From the NCBI RefSeq assembly GCF_040395035.1, contig NZ_JBEBRB010000023.1, positions 1 through 38,703 of the forward strand: a stretch of DNA of 38,703 nt, read 5' to 3'. Positions 17,723 to 26,089 of the stretch are shown here, one piece after another. Under the pieces are notes generated by a model, which had not been told where the DNA came from, searched no databases, and saw only the letters and a list, made by a program, of their open reading frames with translations. Positions within the stretch are counted from its first letter, which is position 1; each line of letters opens with the position of its first letter. The position numbers and the translations under genes are program-made. The DNA comes from Parapedobacter lycopersici_A. Its GTDB lineage: Bacteria; Bacteroidota; Bacteroidia; Sphingobacteriales; Sphingobacteriaceae.

Positions 17723-17871
17723 GTTTCTGGCTACTGCATGATAACTATTTATCGGTCGCCCGGCTGCCACTCAACGGCCAGACGAACAGATAACACAGAA
17801 TAATCTGAAGTAAACATGGAGGATTTAGCGTTTTTTGCTTAACATTGCGTCAATCAGCACCGCGGTAAGCT

Positions 17872-18408
17872 ATGTACAAATCGCTTTATTTATTGATCGC
17901 ACTGTCACTCCCTTTTTTAGGCTTTGCGCAGCGAAACCAGGCCATCAATCATTTCATTATCAAGGAAAACCTGATAAAAAACGATAAACTGGCTGTTATT
18001 GCGACCGATGCGGATGAAGTCCCGCTCGATGGCATTTCGGGCACATACCAATTTGTGATCAACGGATTCCACCAGGAACTGCATTTTAACGAAGGGGTTG
18101 CTATTACTCCCCAGGCAATCGAAACATCGGCCTTTGTATTCATTAAGCACCGCAATGAAAACGGGTCCCACGGCCGGCTGTATTACGTACTGAAAAACCA
18201 AGAAGGCCTCAATCCGATTGCCATTAACTGGTATTACCTTATCCTTATCCCTGCTATCTTTTTAATAATCGCCTACCTTTTCAAAAGACTGATGATCTTA
18301 GCGGTACTGGTGCTGATTGGGTTATTTATCTTCAATTACAGCAAAGGGCTGGATTTGGAAAACATTTTCGACACCATCGTTCACGGCATCAAGGAATTAC
18401 GGTTTTAG
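17872..18408 (+). CDS. Secreted-type membrane protein of unknown function
   Basis: The 178-residue protein has a signal peptide (MYKSLYLLIALSLPFLGFAQ, cut near residue 20), an extracytoplasmic part of about 95 residues rich in beta-type alternation (GTYQFVINGFHQELHFNEG), and two close transmembrane helices (about 121-137 and 139-155) followed by a short charged tail. The extracytoplasmic part resembles a small immunoglobulin-like or carboxypeptidase-regulatory-like sandwich, but I cannot assign a family. It is isolated: a divergent gluconate operon lies upstream and tamL converges downstream, 41 bases away. No clear promoter was found. Confidence 0.75.
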   Translation: MYKSLYLLIALSLPFLGFAQRNQAINHFIIKENLIKNDKLAVIATDADEVPLDGISGTYQFVINGFHQELHFNEGVAITPQAIETSAFVFIKHRNENGSHGRLYYVLKNQEGLNPIAINWYYLILIPAIFLIIAYLFKRLMILAVLVLIGLFIFNYSKGLDLENIFDTIVHGIKELRF

Positions 18409-18449
18409 GTATTGGTAAAATCCGGCTGATAGCCGGGCTGACAGCGCCA

Positions 18450-20798
18450 TTAAAATGGCATCCCGATGCCGAAATTATACTGGATAAAATTATACCGGTC
18501 GGGTGCATTCGTAAGGCGGTACCCGGTCTTGAAGTCGCGGCTATCGAACAACTCCGAAATCACCCACTGTTTCGAACCACTAAACTGCGGGTCGCGTATT
18601 TTCACTCCTGCATCCAGCCGGATAACGAAATAATCCAGGTCGAAACGCAGTCCCGCACCGGCACCTATCGCAATCTGGCCCAGGAATTTGTCAAATTCGA
18701 ATTCGCCTCCCGGATTAAGTTCATTTTGCCGGATCCGCCAGATGTTGCCGAAATCAGCAAAAGTGGCACCTTTCAGTTTCGCCCCAAATATATCATCCAT
18801 CACCTTAAACCGGTATTCCACATTGCCTTCCAGTTTAATCTCCCCCAACTGGTCGAGATTCCTGAGGTTCAGCCGGAGGCCGGGGTCAAGCACTGCGCGG
18901 TTATAGTTGCCGGGGCCGAGTGTCCGTGCCTGCCAGGCCCGGATTCCGTTCATCCCCCCGCCAAAGAAACTTTTTTCAAAAATCAGCAGGCTGGAGTTAT
19001 TGCCATAGGGGATAGCAATGCCCGGATTAAGTCGCAACACCAGCTGCCGTTCCCCACCGAAATGCCGGTACAGCCGCAGATCGGTCTCCACCTTAGCATA
19101 TTGCAGATAAGGCACTCCCATGATTTCCCGTTCGCCGTCCTCATTTTGCCGGAAATTGATTACTTCCCCGGCCAGGCCAAGTAAATTGCCGCTGAGATCT
19201 AGCCCGCCCCGGAAATAAAAAAAGTCAGCCAGGCGGGTCAGCCTCGCCGCGTTGACGGTGTAAGTATATTGTGAGCCCAGCCCAAAATAAGCGCGGTTAT
19301 TGCTGCGTACATAAAGCAAGAACCCTTCATCAATCAGCTGCTGTGCAAAATCGCTGTTCAATTGCCCAAACCGGTATTCCAGTACCAGCGGGGTCAGCTG
19401 GTGCTGCCGATAAGGCGTACTGAACCAGCTGTACGATATGGTGTTGCTCACGTACCGGTTTGAATACGTCCGGTATTGGTCAAATGCCTGCACATTGGAA
19501 GAAAATATGGTACGCGGCAAACCGTTTTTGCTGACATCAGGTACGCTGAATGGCAGGATCAGGCGCGGTACCGTAATGTTTACCCCCACCTGAAAATCAT
19601 TGTTAAATACCCGGTCAAACAAGTTGCCTTCCAGCCGGGAGTCAAACAGCACACCATAACGGAGTTTCACTTCGAGCTGTTCTGATCCGCCGAAAAGGTT
19701 ACGATGCGTAAAGGTATTCCCGATATTGAAACCGCTCATACCTGAGTTGAATGTATACTCGCCTTCAATCTGATTCCCCATATAGGGTCGTGGTGTCAGT
19801 TCATAATGCACATTGAGCCTGCTGGAATCGGACTTGCGGTATTCGATCTTAACGCTGCGGAAGCTGTTGAGCTCATAAAGACGGTCATACGTCAGGTTTT
19901 CCATATCCATGCTGTACGTATCACCCTGCTGCTGAAAAAGGTAACGGGCAATCGGTTCCGGCCGGAACCGGGTTGTACGGTCCTCAAAGTGAAGTCCGCC
20001 CGGTAATGTGCTCCGTTCCGGCTGGTCATGGTTAAGACCTGGCCGGCTATGGCTGATCGTGATAAAGCTGCTGTCAACCGTGAATTTAGTATGGGCCTGC
20101 TGTCCCTCGGGATTATCGATGTAAAGCCTGATGTCCGCCTGATTGCTGTGCAGGTTCGAATCCACATCAACACGCACATACTGTCTTAAATAATCGTAAT
20201 ATCCATGCTGGCGCATCAATTGATAAATGCGTTCCCGCTCAGCAACCAGCGAATCCGCATCATAGCGCATCCCCGTTCGGATACGCCCCTTTTCTGGTTG
20301 GCTTTGTGCATATAACCGCTCCAGCACGGGGTCTTTAATAGCCGTATTTACATGACGCAGGGTAAAGGGTTCACCGGGTTCAATATCGAACGTAATGCGG
20401 GCCTTCTTTTTCTGCAACGAAATCTGATGCGAAACCGCCGCGTTGAAATAACCTTTAGCCGTTAAAAACCGGCTGATCTGCTGGGCAGAAAAATCAACCA
20501 GCGCACTATCCAGCAAATGCGGGGGCTCTCCCACATGACGGATATGCTCCGTTCGGTAGCGGCCATTCTGGGCATTGGCAAAATTATAGATAAAAAGGTC
20601 AACTGGTGAGTTTGGCCGTATTTCAGGGGGGATGTAAGCCGCTGCCTGTTCCTGAAAGGCGGGATCAATCCCCTCGATGGCCACCTTCGTCACTAACGCC
20701 TGGTCATCGCCCAGCAAGCGGGTAGAACGGCACGATGCAAATAATACCAACAAAAGCCCTATACTTGCGTAGGCAAAAAAACAATTCCGTTTAATCAT
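18450..20798 (-). CDS. tamL: Translocation and assembly module lipoprotein TamL (BamA/Omp85 family)
   Basis: The 782-residue outer-membrane protein begins with a lipoprotein signal ending LFASC, has POTRA-like repeats in about 30-420 (for example FLTAKGYFNAAVSHQISLQ), and a C-terminal Omp85 barrel with the conserved FFGGGMNGIRAWQARTLGPG segment and a final aromatic residue (GIGMPF). In the Bacteroidota, TamA's counterpart is lipidated and called TamL; it works with TamB in placing outer-membrane proteins. No tamB is in the window. I use the ATG at 20798; a GTG at 20819 would overlap the divergent methyltransferase gene and add a poor signal start. Length is normal for the family. Confidence 0.9.
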   Translation of the reverse strand: MIKRNCFFAYASIGLLLVLFASCRSTRLLGDDQALVTKVAIEGIDPAFQEQAAAYIPPEIRPNSPVDLFIYNFANAQNGRYRTEHIRHVGEPPHLLDSALVDFSAQQISRFLTAKGYFNAAVSHQISLQKKKARITFDIEPGEPFTLRHVNTAIKDPVLERLYAQSQPEKGRIRTGMRYDADSLVAERERIYQLMRQHGYYDYLRQYVRVDVDSNLHSNQADIRLYIDNPEGQQAHTKFTVDSSFITISHSRPGLNHDQPERSTLPGGLHFEDRTTRFRPEPIARYLFQQQGDTYSMDMENLTYDRLYELNSFRSVKIEYRKSDSSRLNVHYELTPRPYMGNQIEGEYTFNSGMSGFNIGNTFTHRNLFGGSEQLEVKLRYGVLFDSRLEGNLFDRVFNNDFQVGVNITVPRLILPFSVPDVSKNGLPRTIFSSNVQAFDQYRTYSNRYVSNTISYSWFSTPYRQHQLTPLVLEYRFGQLNSDFAQQLIDEGFLLYVRSNNRAYFGLGSQYTYTVNAARLTRLADFFYFRGGLDLSGNLLGLAGEVINFRQNEDGEREIMGVPYLQYAKVETDLRLYRHFGGERQLVLRLNPGIAIPYGNNSSLLIFEKSFFGGGMNGIRAWQARTLGPGNYNRAVLDPGLRLNLRNLDQLGEIKLEGNVEYRFKVMDDIFGAKLKGATFADFGNIWRIRQNELNPGGEFEFDKFLGQIAIGAGAGLRFDLDYFVIRLDAGVKIRDPQFSGSKQWVISELFDSRDFKTGYRLTNAPDRYNFIQYNFGIGMPF

Positions 20799-20803
20799 TA
20801 ACC

Positions 20804-21547
20804 ATGCTTTCAAAACCACAGATCCGGACCATCACTTCGCTGCAACAAAAAAAATTCCGTAAAGAAAATGGGCTGTTCATTGTAGAAGGTACTAAATCAT
20901 TAACGGAATTTATCCATTCGGATTATCTCGTCCAACATATTTTTTATACGCCGCAGGCGGCTGCAAAATTGGGTAAAATACCCCAAAATATAAAATCGGA
21001 GGAGGTCAGTGAACAGGAACTTAACCGCATAAGTGCACTGAAAACCCCGCAGGGGGCATTGGGACTGGTGGAAATTCCCAAAGAAATACAACTTGATCCC
21101 GGTCAGCTCCACAGCCGGTTCCATTTGGTATTGGATGGGGTACAGGATCCGGGTAACTTAGGCACCATTATCCGTACAGCAGAATGGTTCGGTTTTAACC
21201 AGCTGATCTGCTCATTGGATACCGTAGATGCATATAACCCCAAAGTTGTGCAGGCCAGTATGGGATCACTGGCCCGCATGCGCATATACTATACCGACAT
21301 CGAGCGGCTGGCCGCCAACGCCACCGTACCCGTATTCGGGGCCGTACTGAACGGGGTGTCCCTATATGACGCTGATTTTTCCGGCGAAGGGCTGATTGTG
21401 CTGGGCAACGAAGGCAATGGGATCAGTACCGCCGTACTGGCCCACGTCGGACATCGGGTTACCATTCCCCGTGTCGGCGGGGCAGAATCGCTTAACGTGG
21501 CGGTGTCGGCCGCACTTTTTTGTGCTGAACTGACGAGAAGGGGTTGA
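20804..21547 (+). CDS. SpoU/TrmH-family RNA 2'-O-methyltransferase
   Basis: The 247-residue protein has an N-terminal substrate-binding domain (about 1-90, KFRKENGLFIVEGTKSL) and the SPOUT knot fold, with motif 1 DPGNLGTIIRTAEWFG (about 119-134), motif 2 VLGNEGNGIS and motif 3 IPRVGGAESLNVAVSAAL. It would transfer a methyl group from S-adenosylmethionine to a ribose in rRNA or tRNA; the target nucleotide cannot be read from sequence. It is head-to-head with tamL with only five bases between the two ATGs, so each promoter must lie inside the other gene's coding region or upstream of it. Confidence 0.92.
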   Translation: MLSKPQIRTITSLQQKKFRKENGLFIVEGTKSLTEFIHSDYLVQHIFYTPQAAAKLGKIPQNIKSEEVSEQELNRISALKTPQGALGLVEIPKEIQLDPGQLHSRFHLVLDGVQDPGNLGTIIRTAEWFGFNQLICSLDTVDAYNPKVVQASMGSLARMRIYYTDIERLAANATVPVFGAVLNGVSLYDADFSGEGLIVLGNEGNGISTAVLAHVGHRVTIPRVGGAESLNVAVSAALFCAELTRRG

Positions 21548-21553
21548 TGCAGA

Positions 21554-21584
21554 TTGTCAAAACGCCGGAAAACAGTTATCTTTG
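21554..21584 (+). promoter_or_regulatory. Promoter of hflX-lipB
   Basis: TTG (21554-21556) is followed after 20 bases by TATCTTTG (21577-21584), a perfect Bacteroidota promoter that starts seven bases after the methyltransferase stop. The predicted 5' leader to the hflX ATG is long, about 105 bases, and is AT-rich near its end. Confidence 0.72.
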
Positions 21585-21695
21585 TCTCTTGTTTATATCT
21601 ATAATTGCCATGTAATCGTTCACTACTCCCTTGTACAGCTGCCGCTTGTGATAAGCGCCATTTTGATTATTTTTTAACGATTATGTTTATTATTC

Positions 21696-22898
21696 ATGGC
21701 CAAGAGAAAAATTTTTGACACCGCCATACAACCCGAAACCGCCGTGCTGGTCGGCATTATTTTGCCCGATGAGCGCGAAGAGAAAGAGCAGGAATACCTG
21801 GAGGAGCTTGCTTTTTTGGTCGACACCGCCGGTGGGGTGGTAAAAAATATATTTACCCAAAAACTGACACATCCAGACCGCGCCACGTTTGTGGGCACGG
21901 GCAAACTGGATGAGATTAAATCCTATGTTGCCGCTGAGGAAATCGACATTGTCGTTTTTGACGACGAGCTTTCGCCATCCCAGTTACGCAACATTGAAAA
22001 AGCACTGGGCGTCAAGATACTGGACCGCAGCAACCTCATCTTGGATATCTTTGCCCGCCGGGCAAAATCGGCACAGGCCAAAACGCAGGTCGAGCTGGCG
22101 CAGCTGCAATACCTGCTGCCCCGGCTTACCCGCATGTGGACGCACCTGGAGCGCCAGCGCGGGGGGATCGGAATGCGGGGTCCGGGGGAAAGCCAGATTG
22201 AAAGTGACCGCCGGATGATCCTGAACAAGATTTCCCTGCTTAAAGAACGCCTTAAATCCATTGACAGGCAGAATGAGACCCAGCGCAAAAACCGCGGACA
22301 GCTCATTCGCGTGGCCCTGGTTGGCTATACAAACGTGGGAAAGTCGACCATCATGAACATGATATCCAAATCGGATGTATTTGCCGAGAATAAACTTTTT
22401 GCCACACTCGATACCACCGTGCGTAAAGTAGTTATCGACAACCTGCCTTTCCTGCTATCCGATACGGTCGGGTTTATCCGGAAACTGCCTCACCACCTGG
22501 TCGAATGCTTTAAGTCGACGCTCGATGAGGTAAGGGAAGCCGACATCCTCATCCACGTGGTGGATATCTCCCATCCAAGCTTTGAAGACCATATCCGCGC
22601 AGTAAATGAAACACTGAAAGACCTGGGTGCGCTGGACAAACCGACTATTACCGTGTTTAATAAAATAGATGCCTATCAGCCTGTGCCGGAACCGAAACCG
22701 GGGGAGGATGCAGCTGAGCAGGCAGAGCCGATGACACTGGCTGATTTCAAAAGCAGTTGGATGGCCCGCCATAACAGTCCGGCCGTGTTTATTTCGGCCA
22801 CCGACCGAACGAACATTGAAGAATTCCGGCGGTTGCTATATGACACCGTGGTTGAAATACACACTACGCGGTATCCGTACGATAATTTGCTATATTAG
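21696..22898 (+). CDS. hflX: Ribosome-associated GTPase HflX
   Basis: The 400-residue protein has the HflX N-terminal domain (about 10-180: RATFVGTGKLDEI, the glycine-rich RGGIGMRGPGESQIESDRR) and a GTPase domain with G1 GYTNVGKST near residue 210, G2/G3 DTVGFIRKLP and G4 NKID. In the family it binds the large ribosomal subunit and splits stalled 70S ribosomes, especially under heat or other stress. An acidic insertion (about 331-345) follows NKID. lipB follows 43 bases downstream in the same direction and probably shares the transcript. Confidence 0.96.
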   Translation: MAKRKIFDTAIQPETAVLVGIILPDEREEKEQEYLEELAFLVDTAGGVVKNIFTQKLTHPDRATFVGTGKLDEIKSYVAAEEIDIVVFDDELSPSQLRNIEKALGVKILDRSNLILDIFARRAKSAQAKTQVELAQLQYLLPRLTRMWTHLERQRGGIGMRGPGESQIESDRRMILNKISLLKERLKSIDRQNETQRKNRGQLIRVALVGYTNVGKSTIMNMISKSDVFAENKLFATLDTTVRKVVIDNLPFLLSDTVGFIRKLPHHLVECFKSTLDEVREADILIHVVDISHPSFEDHIRAVNETLKDLGALDKPTITVFNKIDAYQPVPEPKPGEDAAEQAEPMTLADFKSSWMARHNSPAVFISATDRTNIEEFRRLLYDTVVEIHTTRYPYDNLLY

Positions 22899-22941
22899 CT
22901 CATGACAGCTGGCCGATTGCCGACAGCTGCCAAGTCAACAG

Positions 22942-23652
22942 ATGAACAAAAAAGTCATTTTTGAAGATTGGGGTCTTGTGGATTACCAGGCAGCCTGGGA
23001 CCGCCAGGAGACGCTATTTGCTGGTGTTGTCGGGCAGAAGACCGAGAACCGGATAAACGGCACGGCACACCCCACACCTAATTACCTGATTTTTACCGAA
23101 CATCCACACGTGTATACATTGGGAAAAAGCGGAAAAGCGGAGAATTTATTGCTGAATGACCGGGAACTTGAACAAAAACAGGCGACCTATTATAAAATTA
23201 ACCGTGGGGGAGACATTACCTATCATGGCCCCGGACAAATTGTAGGTTACCCGATTTTGGACCTGGATAATTTTTTTACGGACATCCACCGCTATTTACG
23301 GACACTCGAAGAGGCCGTTATCCGTACCTTGGCCGGATATGGGATCCCCGGAGAACGCTATCCCGGATATACCGGTGTGTGGCTTGATGCCGATAATGAG
23401 CGTGCACGGAAAATCTGTGCATTGGGTGTACGTGCCAGCCGCTGGGTAACCATGCACGGGTTTGCCTTTAATGTAAATACCGATTTGGCGTACTTCAATC
23501 ACATCGTTCCCTGCGGCATTGACGACAAAGACGTCACCTCCCTTGCCCGGGAGCTGGGGCGTCACGTGGATATCGACGAGGTAAAAGATCGCCTGCGGGC
23601 GCAGATCGCCGATTTATTTGGTATGGAATGGGAGGCGAACGCCACCACTTAA
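22942..23652 (+). CDS. lipB: Octanoyl-[acyl-carrier-protein]:protein N-octanoyltransferase LipB
   Basis: The 236-residue enzyme moves an octanoyl group from acyl-carrier protein to lipoyl domains of 2-oxoacid dehydrogenases, the first step of endogenous lipoate synthesis. It has NRGGDITYHGPGQIVGYPIL, the catalytic lysine in RKICALGVRASRW and the catalytic cysteine in NHIVPCGI. Length is normal. No lipA lies nearby. Its TAA shares four bases (23649-23652) with the TAA of the convergent S41 protease gene, so there is no room for a terminator between them. Confidence 0.95.
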   Translation: MNKKVIFEDWGLVDYQAAWDRQETLFAGVVGQKTENRINGTAHPTPNYLIFTEHPHVYTLGKSGKAENLLLNDRELEQKQATYYKINRGGDITYHGPGQIVGYPILDLDNFFTDIHRYLRTLEEAVIRTLAGYGIPGERYPGYTGVWLDADNERARKICALGVRASRWVTMHGFAFNVNTDLAYFNHIVPCGIDDKDVTSLARELGRHVDIDEVKDRLRAQIADLFGMEWEANATT

Positions 23653-25124
23653 CGCAATACCGGCTTCTCTCCTTTTAAGAGCTCGGTTACGTCCAGTGGT
23701 CGGGAATCAGACATGTCTTGTCCCCCGCCCGGCAATTCCTTGAAGCGGTTACCCGACCGGGATCGACGAATGCTCATCTGCATATCCAGCCGTGCCTGCA
23801 TACCCGGGTCAATAATGCCAAGGGCTGTTCCCAACAACGGGTCGGTCTTTGATCCGATAGGCTGGAGGGCCACACTTTCCTCCGCAACGGCGTACTGTGG
23901 GGTCAGCCCATTGATGAATCCGCCTTCGCCGTTTTTATTCTGGTATTTAAGCACAATCGGTTGTATGCCCCAGCTGTCGGCAAACCGGGGATCGGTATTT
24001 TCAATCGTGTAGGATGCCTCGTCTTTACCAACCGTTGTACCGCCGATGTGGATAACATTCGCATTGCCCAGGAAAGGCCGGAGGTTATTAATCAGCAGTT
24101 CGCTTGCCGAAGCCGAACTGGATGTTGCCAGGATAAACACACGGCCCAGTCCCAGATTCAGTGACTGGACCAGGTCGTTGTTGTCAGCACCGAACAGATC
24201 CCCGTAGGTATATTCGGCGTCTTTTATCCCGCTGTTAAAGTCCATCCGGATAAACGGACTGTTGATGTCAAAATCCCGGTGGATCAATGCGGATAAAAGG
24301 CCGGCAATAGCGACGGCACCTCCACTATTGTAACGCTCGTCGACGATCAGCTCCTGTACGCCGGCTTGCTTAAACTTAACAAAGGCATCTACGAGCTCCT
24401 GTGCCTGCGTCGCCAAAAACCGATTGTAAAATAAATAGCCGACCTTTGTTCCGTTTTCAGCGGTCAATACGGTATCCAGAAGAATGGCAGATTCCCGGAA
24501 TCCTTCAACGGGAGCCAGCTCCACGGTTTCACCCGTATTCACAATATTACCGCCGTCGTCCAGCACCGCTTTCGTGAGTGTAAACGGATCGCTGCCCTGC
24601 AGTGCGTCGATACCCTGTACATATCCCTCGGCATCAACCGGCATCTCCTGGCCATCGAGTTCAATAAACAAGTCGCCCCGCTTAATGCCGGCCATATCGG
24701 CAGGCGACCCTTTCAATACATAGCGGACGGTAAGGCCCGCAATAAGCCCATCGCCTGTATTGATACCAAAAAAGCCATACCCCAACCCACTGGTCTTGAT
24801 AATTCCCGATAATTCGCCCTTTAACTCACGGATATTCTGTATCCATGAAAAACGGTCCGTTGGTCGGTTAAGCAGGCTCTCAAAAAAAGCAGCCGGATCC
24901 TGATCAAAATTGAGCCGTTCATCGCCTGGGATAGCAGTGTTCCAGTAATACCAATACCGCATGCTGTCTGCAACCCACTGGTTCACCTCACTGTTGGTTA
25001 CCGCACCCACGGGGCCGGTCCCCGCATCCGGTTCTTTTGTACAAGCAATAAACAGCAAAAAAGCCGCAAGTACCCCTGATGGTAAAATGCATTTCACCAG
25101 CCGTGTGAGAAAGTGTGTGCCCAT
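23649..25124 (-). CDS. S41-family C-terminal processing protease-like lipoprotein
   Basis: The 491-residue protein has a lipoprotein-like signal ending FIACTKEPD (Cys28), an N-terminal helical region (about 40-115), a PDZ domain (about 125-210, LKGSPADMAGIKRGDLFIELDG), and the S41 catalytic fold. The nucleophile is expected in ATSSSASASELLINNL, with the general-base lysine in TTVGKDEASY. S41 proteases cut unfolded or tagged proteins in the periplasm. The tail after about residue 440 is low-complexity and rich in Arg and Ser. The lipobox has Phe at -3, which is not ideal, so a plain membrane anchor is possible. It starts 57 bases after the metallo-hydrolase stop and may be its operon partner. 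Confidence 0.9.
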   Translation of the reverse strand: MGTHFLTRLVKCILPSGVLAAFLLFIACTKEPDAGTGPVGAVTNSEVNQWVADSMRYWYYWNTAIPGDERLNFDQDPAAFFESLLNRPTDRFSWIQNIRELKGELSGIIKTSGLGYGFFGINTGDGLIAGLTVRYVLKGSPADMAGIKRGDLFIELDGQEMPVDAEGYVQGIDALQGSDPFTLTKAVLDDGGNIVNTGETVELAPVEGFRESAILLDTVLTAENGTKVGYLFYNRFLATQAQELVDAFVKFKQAGVQELIVDERYNSGGAVAIAGLLSALIHRDFDINSPFIRMDFNSGIKDAEYTYGDLFGADNNDLVQSLNLGLGRVFILATSSSASASELLINNLRPFLGNANVIHIGGTTVGKDEASYTIENTDPRFADSWGIQPIVLKYQNKNGEGGFINGLTPQYAVAEESVALQPIGSKTDPLLGTALGIIDPGMQARLDMQMSIRRSRSGNRFKELPGGGQDMSDSRPLDVTELLKGEKPVLR

Positions 25125-25166
25125 AGCGATGTAATTATAGTAGTGGTAAACGTGTAAAATATGGTC

Positions 25167-25180
25167 TTCCGTATACGGAA
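25167..25180. promoter_or_regulatory. 14-base perfect palindrome between the hydrolase and S41 genes
   Basis: TTCCGTATACGGAA lies immediately after the stop of the metallo-hydrolase gene and 43 bases upstream of the S41 start. With no loop it cannot fold into a good hairpin, so an operator is more likely than a terminator. Confidence 0.35.
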
Positions 25181-25181
25181 A

Positions 25182-26024
25182 CTATTTCATGTATGCGGCA
25201 TCTTCGACCACCGGCTCCGCTAACGCGGCCGCCGGAAAAGGGATCAAACCTTCCGCGCCGCCTCCGATCTGATAAACCGGTGTTTCGGCATAACGGCCGG
25301 CCAGAACAATCTTCGTTTCTTCACAATGCCGGTTAAAAAGCGCGGTCACTAAACCCGGATCATTGTTGTCCCGTGAAAGATGGGAAAGAAATACATGGGT
25401 AAGCCGCGCTGAACGGTAATTGACAAACAGGTCCAGCGCCTCCGTATTGGACAAATGTCCATATCCACCGCGGATACGCTGTTTGAGGAAATAGGGGTAT
25501 CGCCCTCCCATTAACAGTTCCTCATCATAATTGGTTTCAAGAAAAGCCGCATCGCATTGTGCAAAACGCGCCGCTACCTGTTCACATACACGGCCGATGT
25601 CGGTAAAAACCCCGACTGAAGTCCCCGAATGGTCGATCACGAAGCTATATGGATCGGCTGCATCATGGTATTTGCGGAAAGCCGTCACCTGCAATCCGCC
25701 AATGGTAACGGTTTGCTGATCAGCTACCGGAAACAGGAGGCGTTCCGGAATAGCCAATCGGCATGCGCTCCGGGTACCCGCAGAAAGAAAGACCGGTAAT
25801 TGGTATTTATTAGCCAGTACACTCAGGCCCCTGATGTGATCGCTATGTTCATGCGAAACAAATATCGCTTTCACCCGTTGCATGGATAACCCCTGCCTCG
25901 CCATGCGGCGTTCGGTTTCCCGGCAGGAAATTCCGGCATCCACCAAAACAGCATCCTGCTCATTACCAATATAATAGCAATTACCATTACTGCCTGACGC
26001 GACGGAACTGATGAAAAGTGGCAT
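25182..26024 (-). CDS. MBL-fold metallo-hydrolase, WalJ/YycJ-like
   Basis: The 280-residue protein has the metallo-beta-lactamase metal motif HEHSDH (about 58-63), the family start ISSVASGSNGNCYYIG, VDAGISCRETERRM, and later FTDIG and HLSRDNNDP. These are typical of the YycJ/WalJ/VicX group, putative nucleases or phosphodiesterases that have been linked to cell-wall control or DNA repair in other bacteria. No WalRK kinase genes are adjacent here. The ATG at 26024 fits the family start (MPLFISSVASGS); the longer frame begins with TTG. It lies 66 bases after the serine ammonia-lyase stop, with a possible terminator between them. Confidence 0.9.
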   Translation of the reverse strand: MPLFISSVASGSNGNCYYIGNEQDAVLVDAGISCRETERRMARQGLSMQRVKAIFVSHEHSDHIRGLSVLANKYQLPVFLSAGTRSACRLAIPERLLFPVADQQTVTIGGLQVTAFRKYHDAADPYSFVIDHSGTSVGVFTDIGRVCEQVAARFAQCDAAFLETNYDEELLMGGRYPYFLKQRIRGGYGHLSNTEALDLFVNYRSARLTHVFLSHLSRDNNDPGLVTALFNRHCEETKIVLAGRYAETPVYQIGGGAEGLIPFPAAALAEPVVEDAAYMK

Positions 26025-26035
26025 ACACAAAGTAA

Positions 26036-26069
26036 AAGAAAAAAGATGAAAGCACCATACATAAGGTGC
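26036..26069 (-). terminator. Possible terminator after the serine ammonia-lyase gene
   Basis: On the minus strand, GCACC-TTATGTAT-GGTGC is followed by a T-rich stretch (TTTCATCTTTTTTC). The stem is only five bases. Confidence 0.4.
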
Positions 26070-26089
26070 AATTCAGCAGCAATTAATCA

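Noticed and set aside
18421..18459. CCGGCT-GAT-AGCCGG and GCCAT-TAAA-ATGGC hairpins after the unknown membrane gene
   Set aside because: Stems are short, there is no T-run, and the second lies within tamL; support for a terminator is too weak.
22904..22929. Two GACAGCTG copies between hflX and lipB as a terminator
   Set aside because: The possible stem is short and bulged and has no T-tract; hflX and lipB are more likely cotranscribed.
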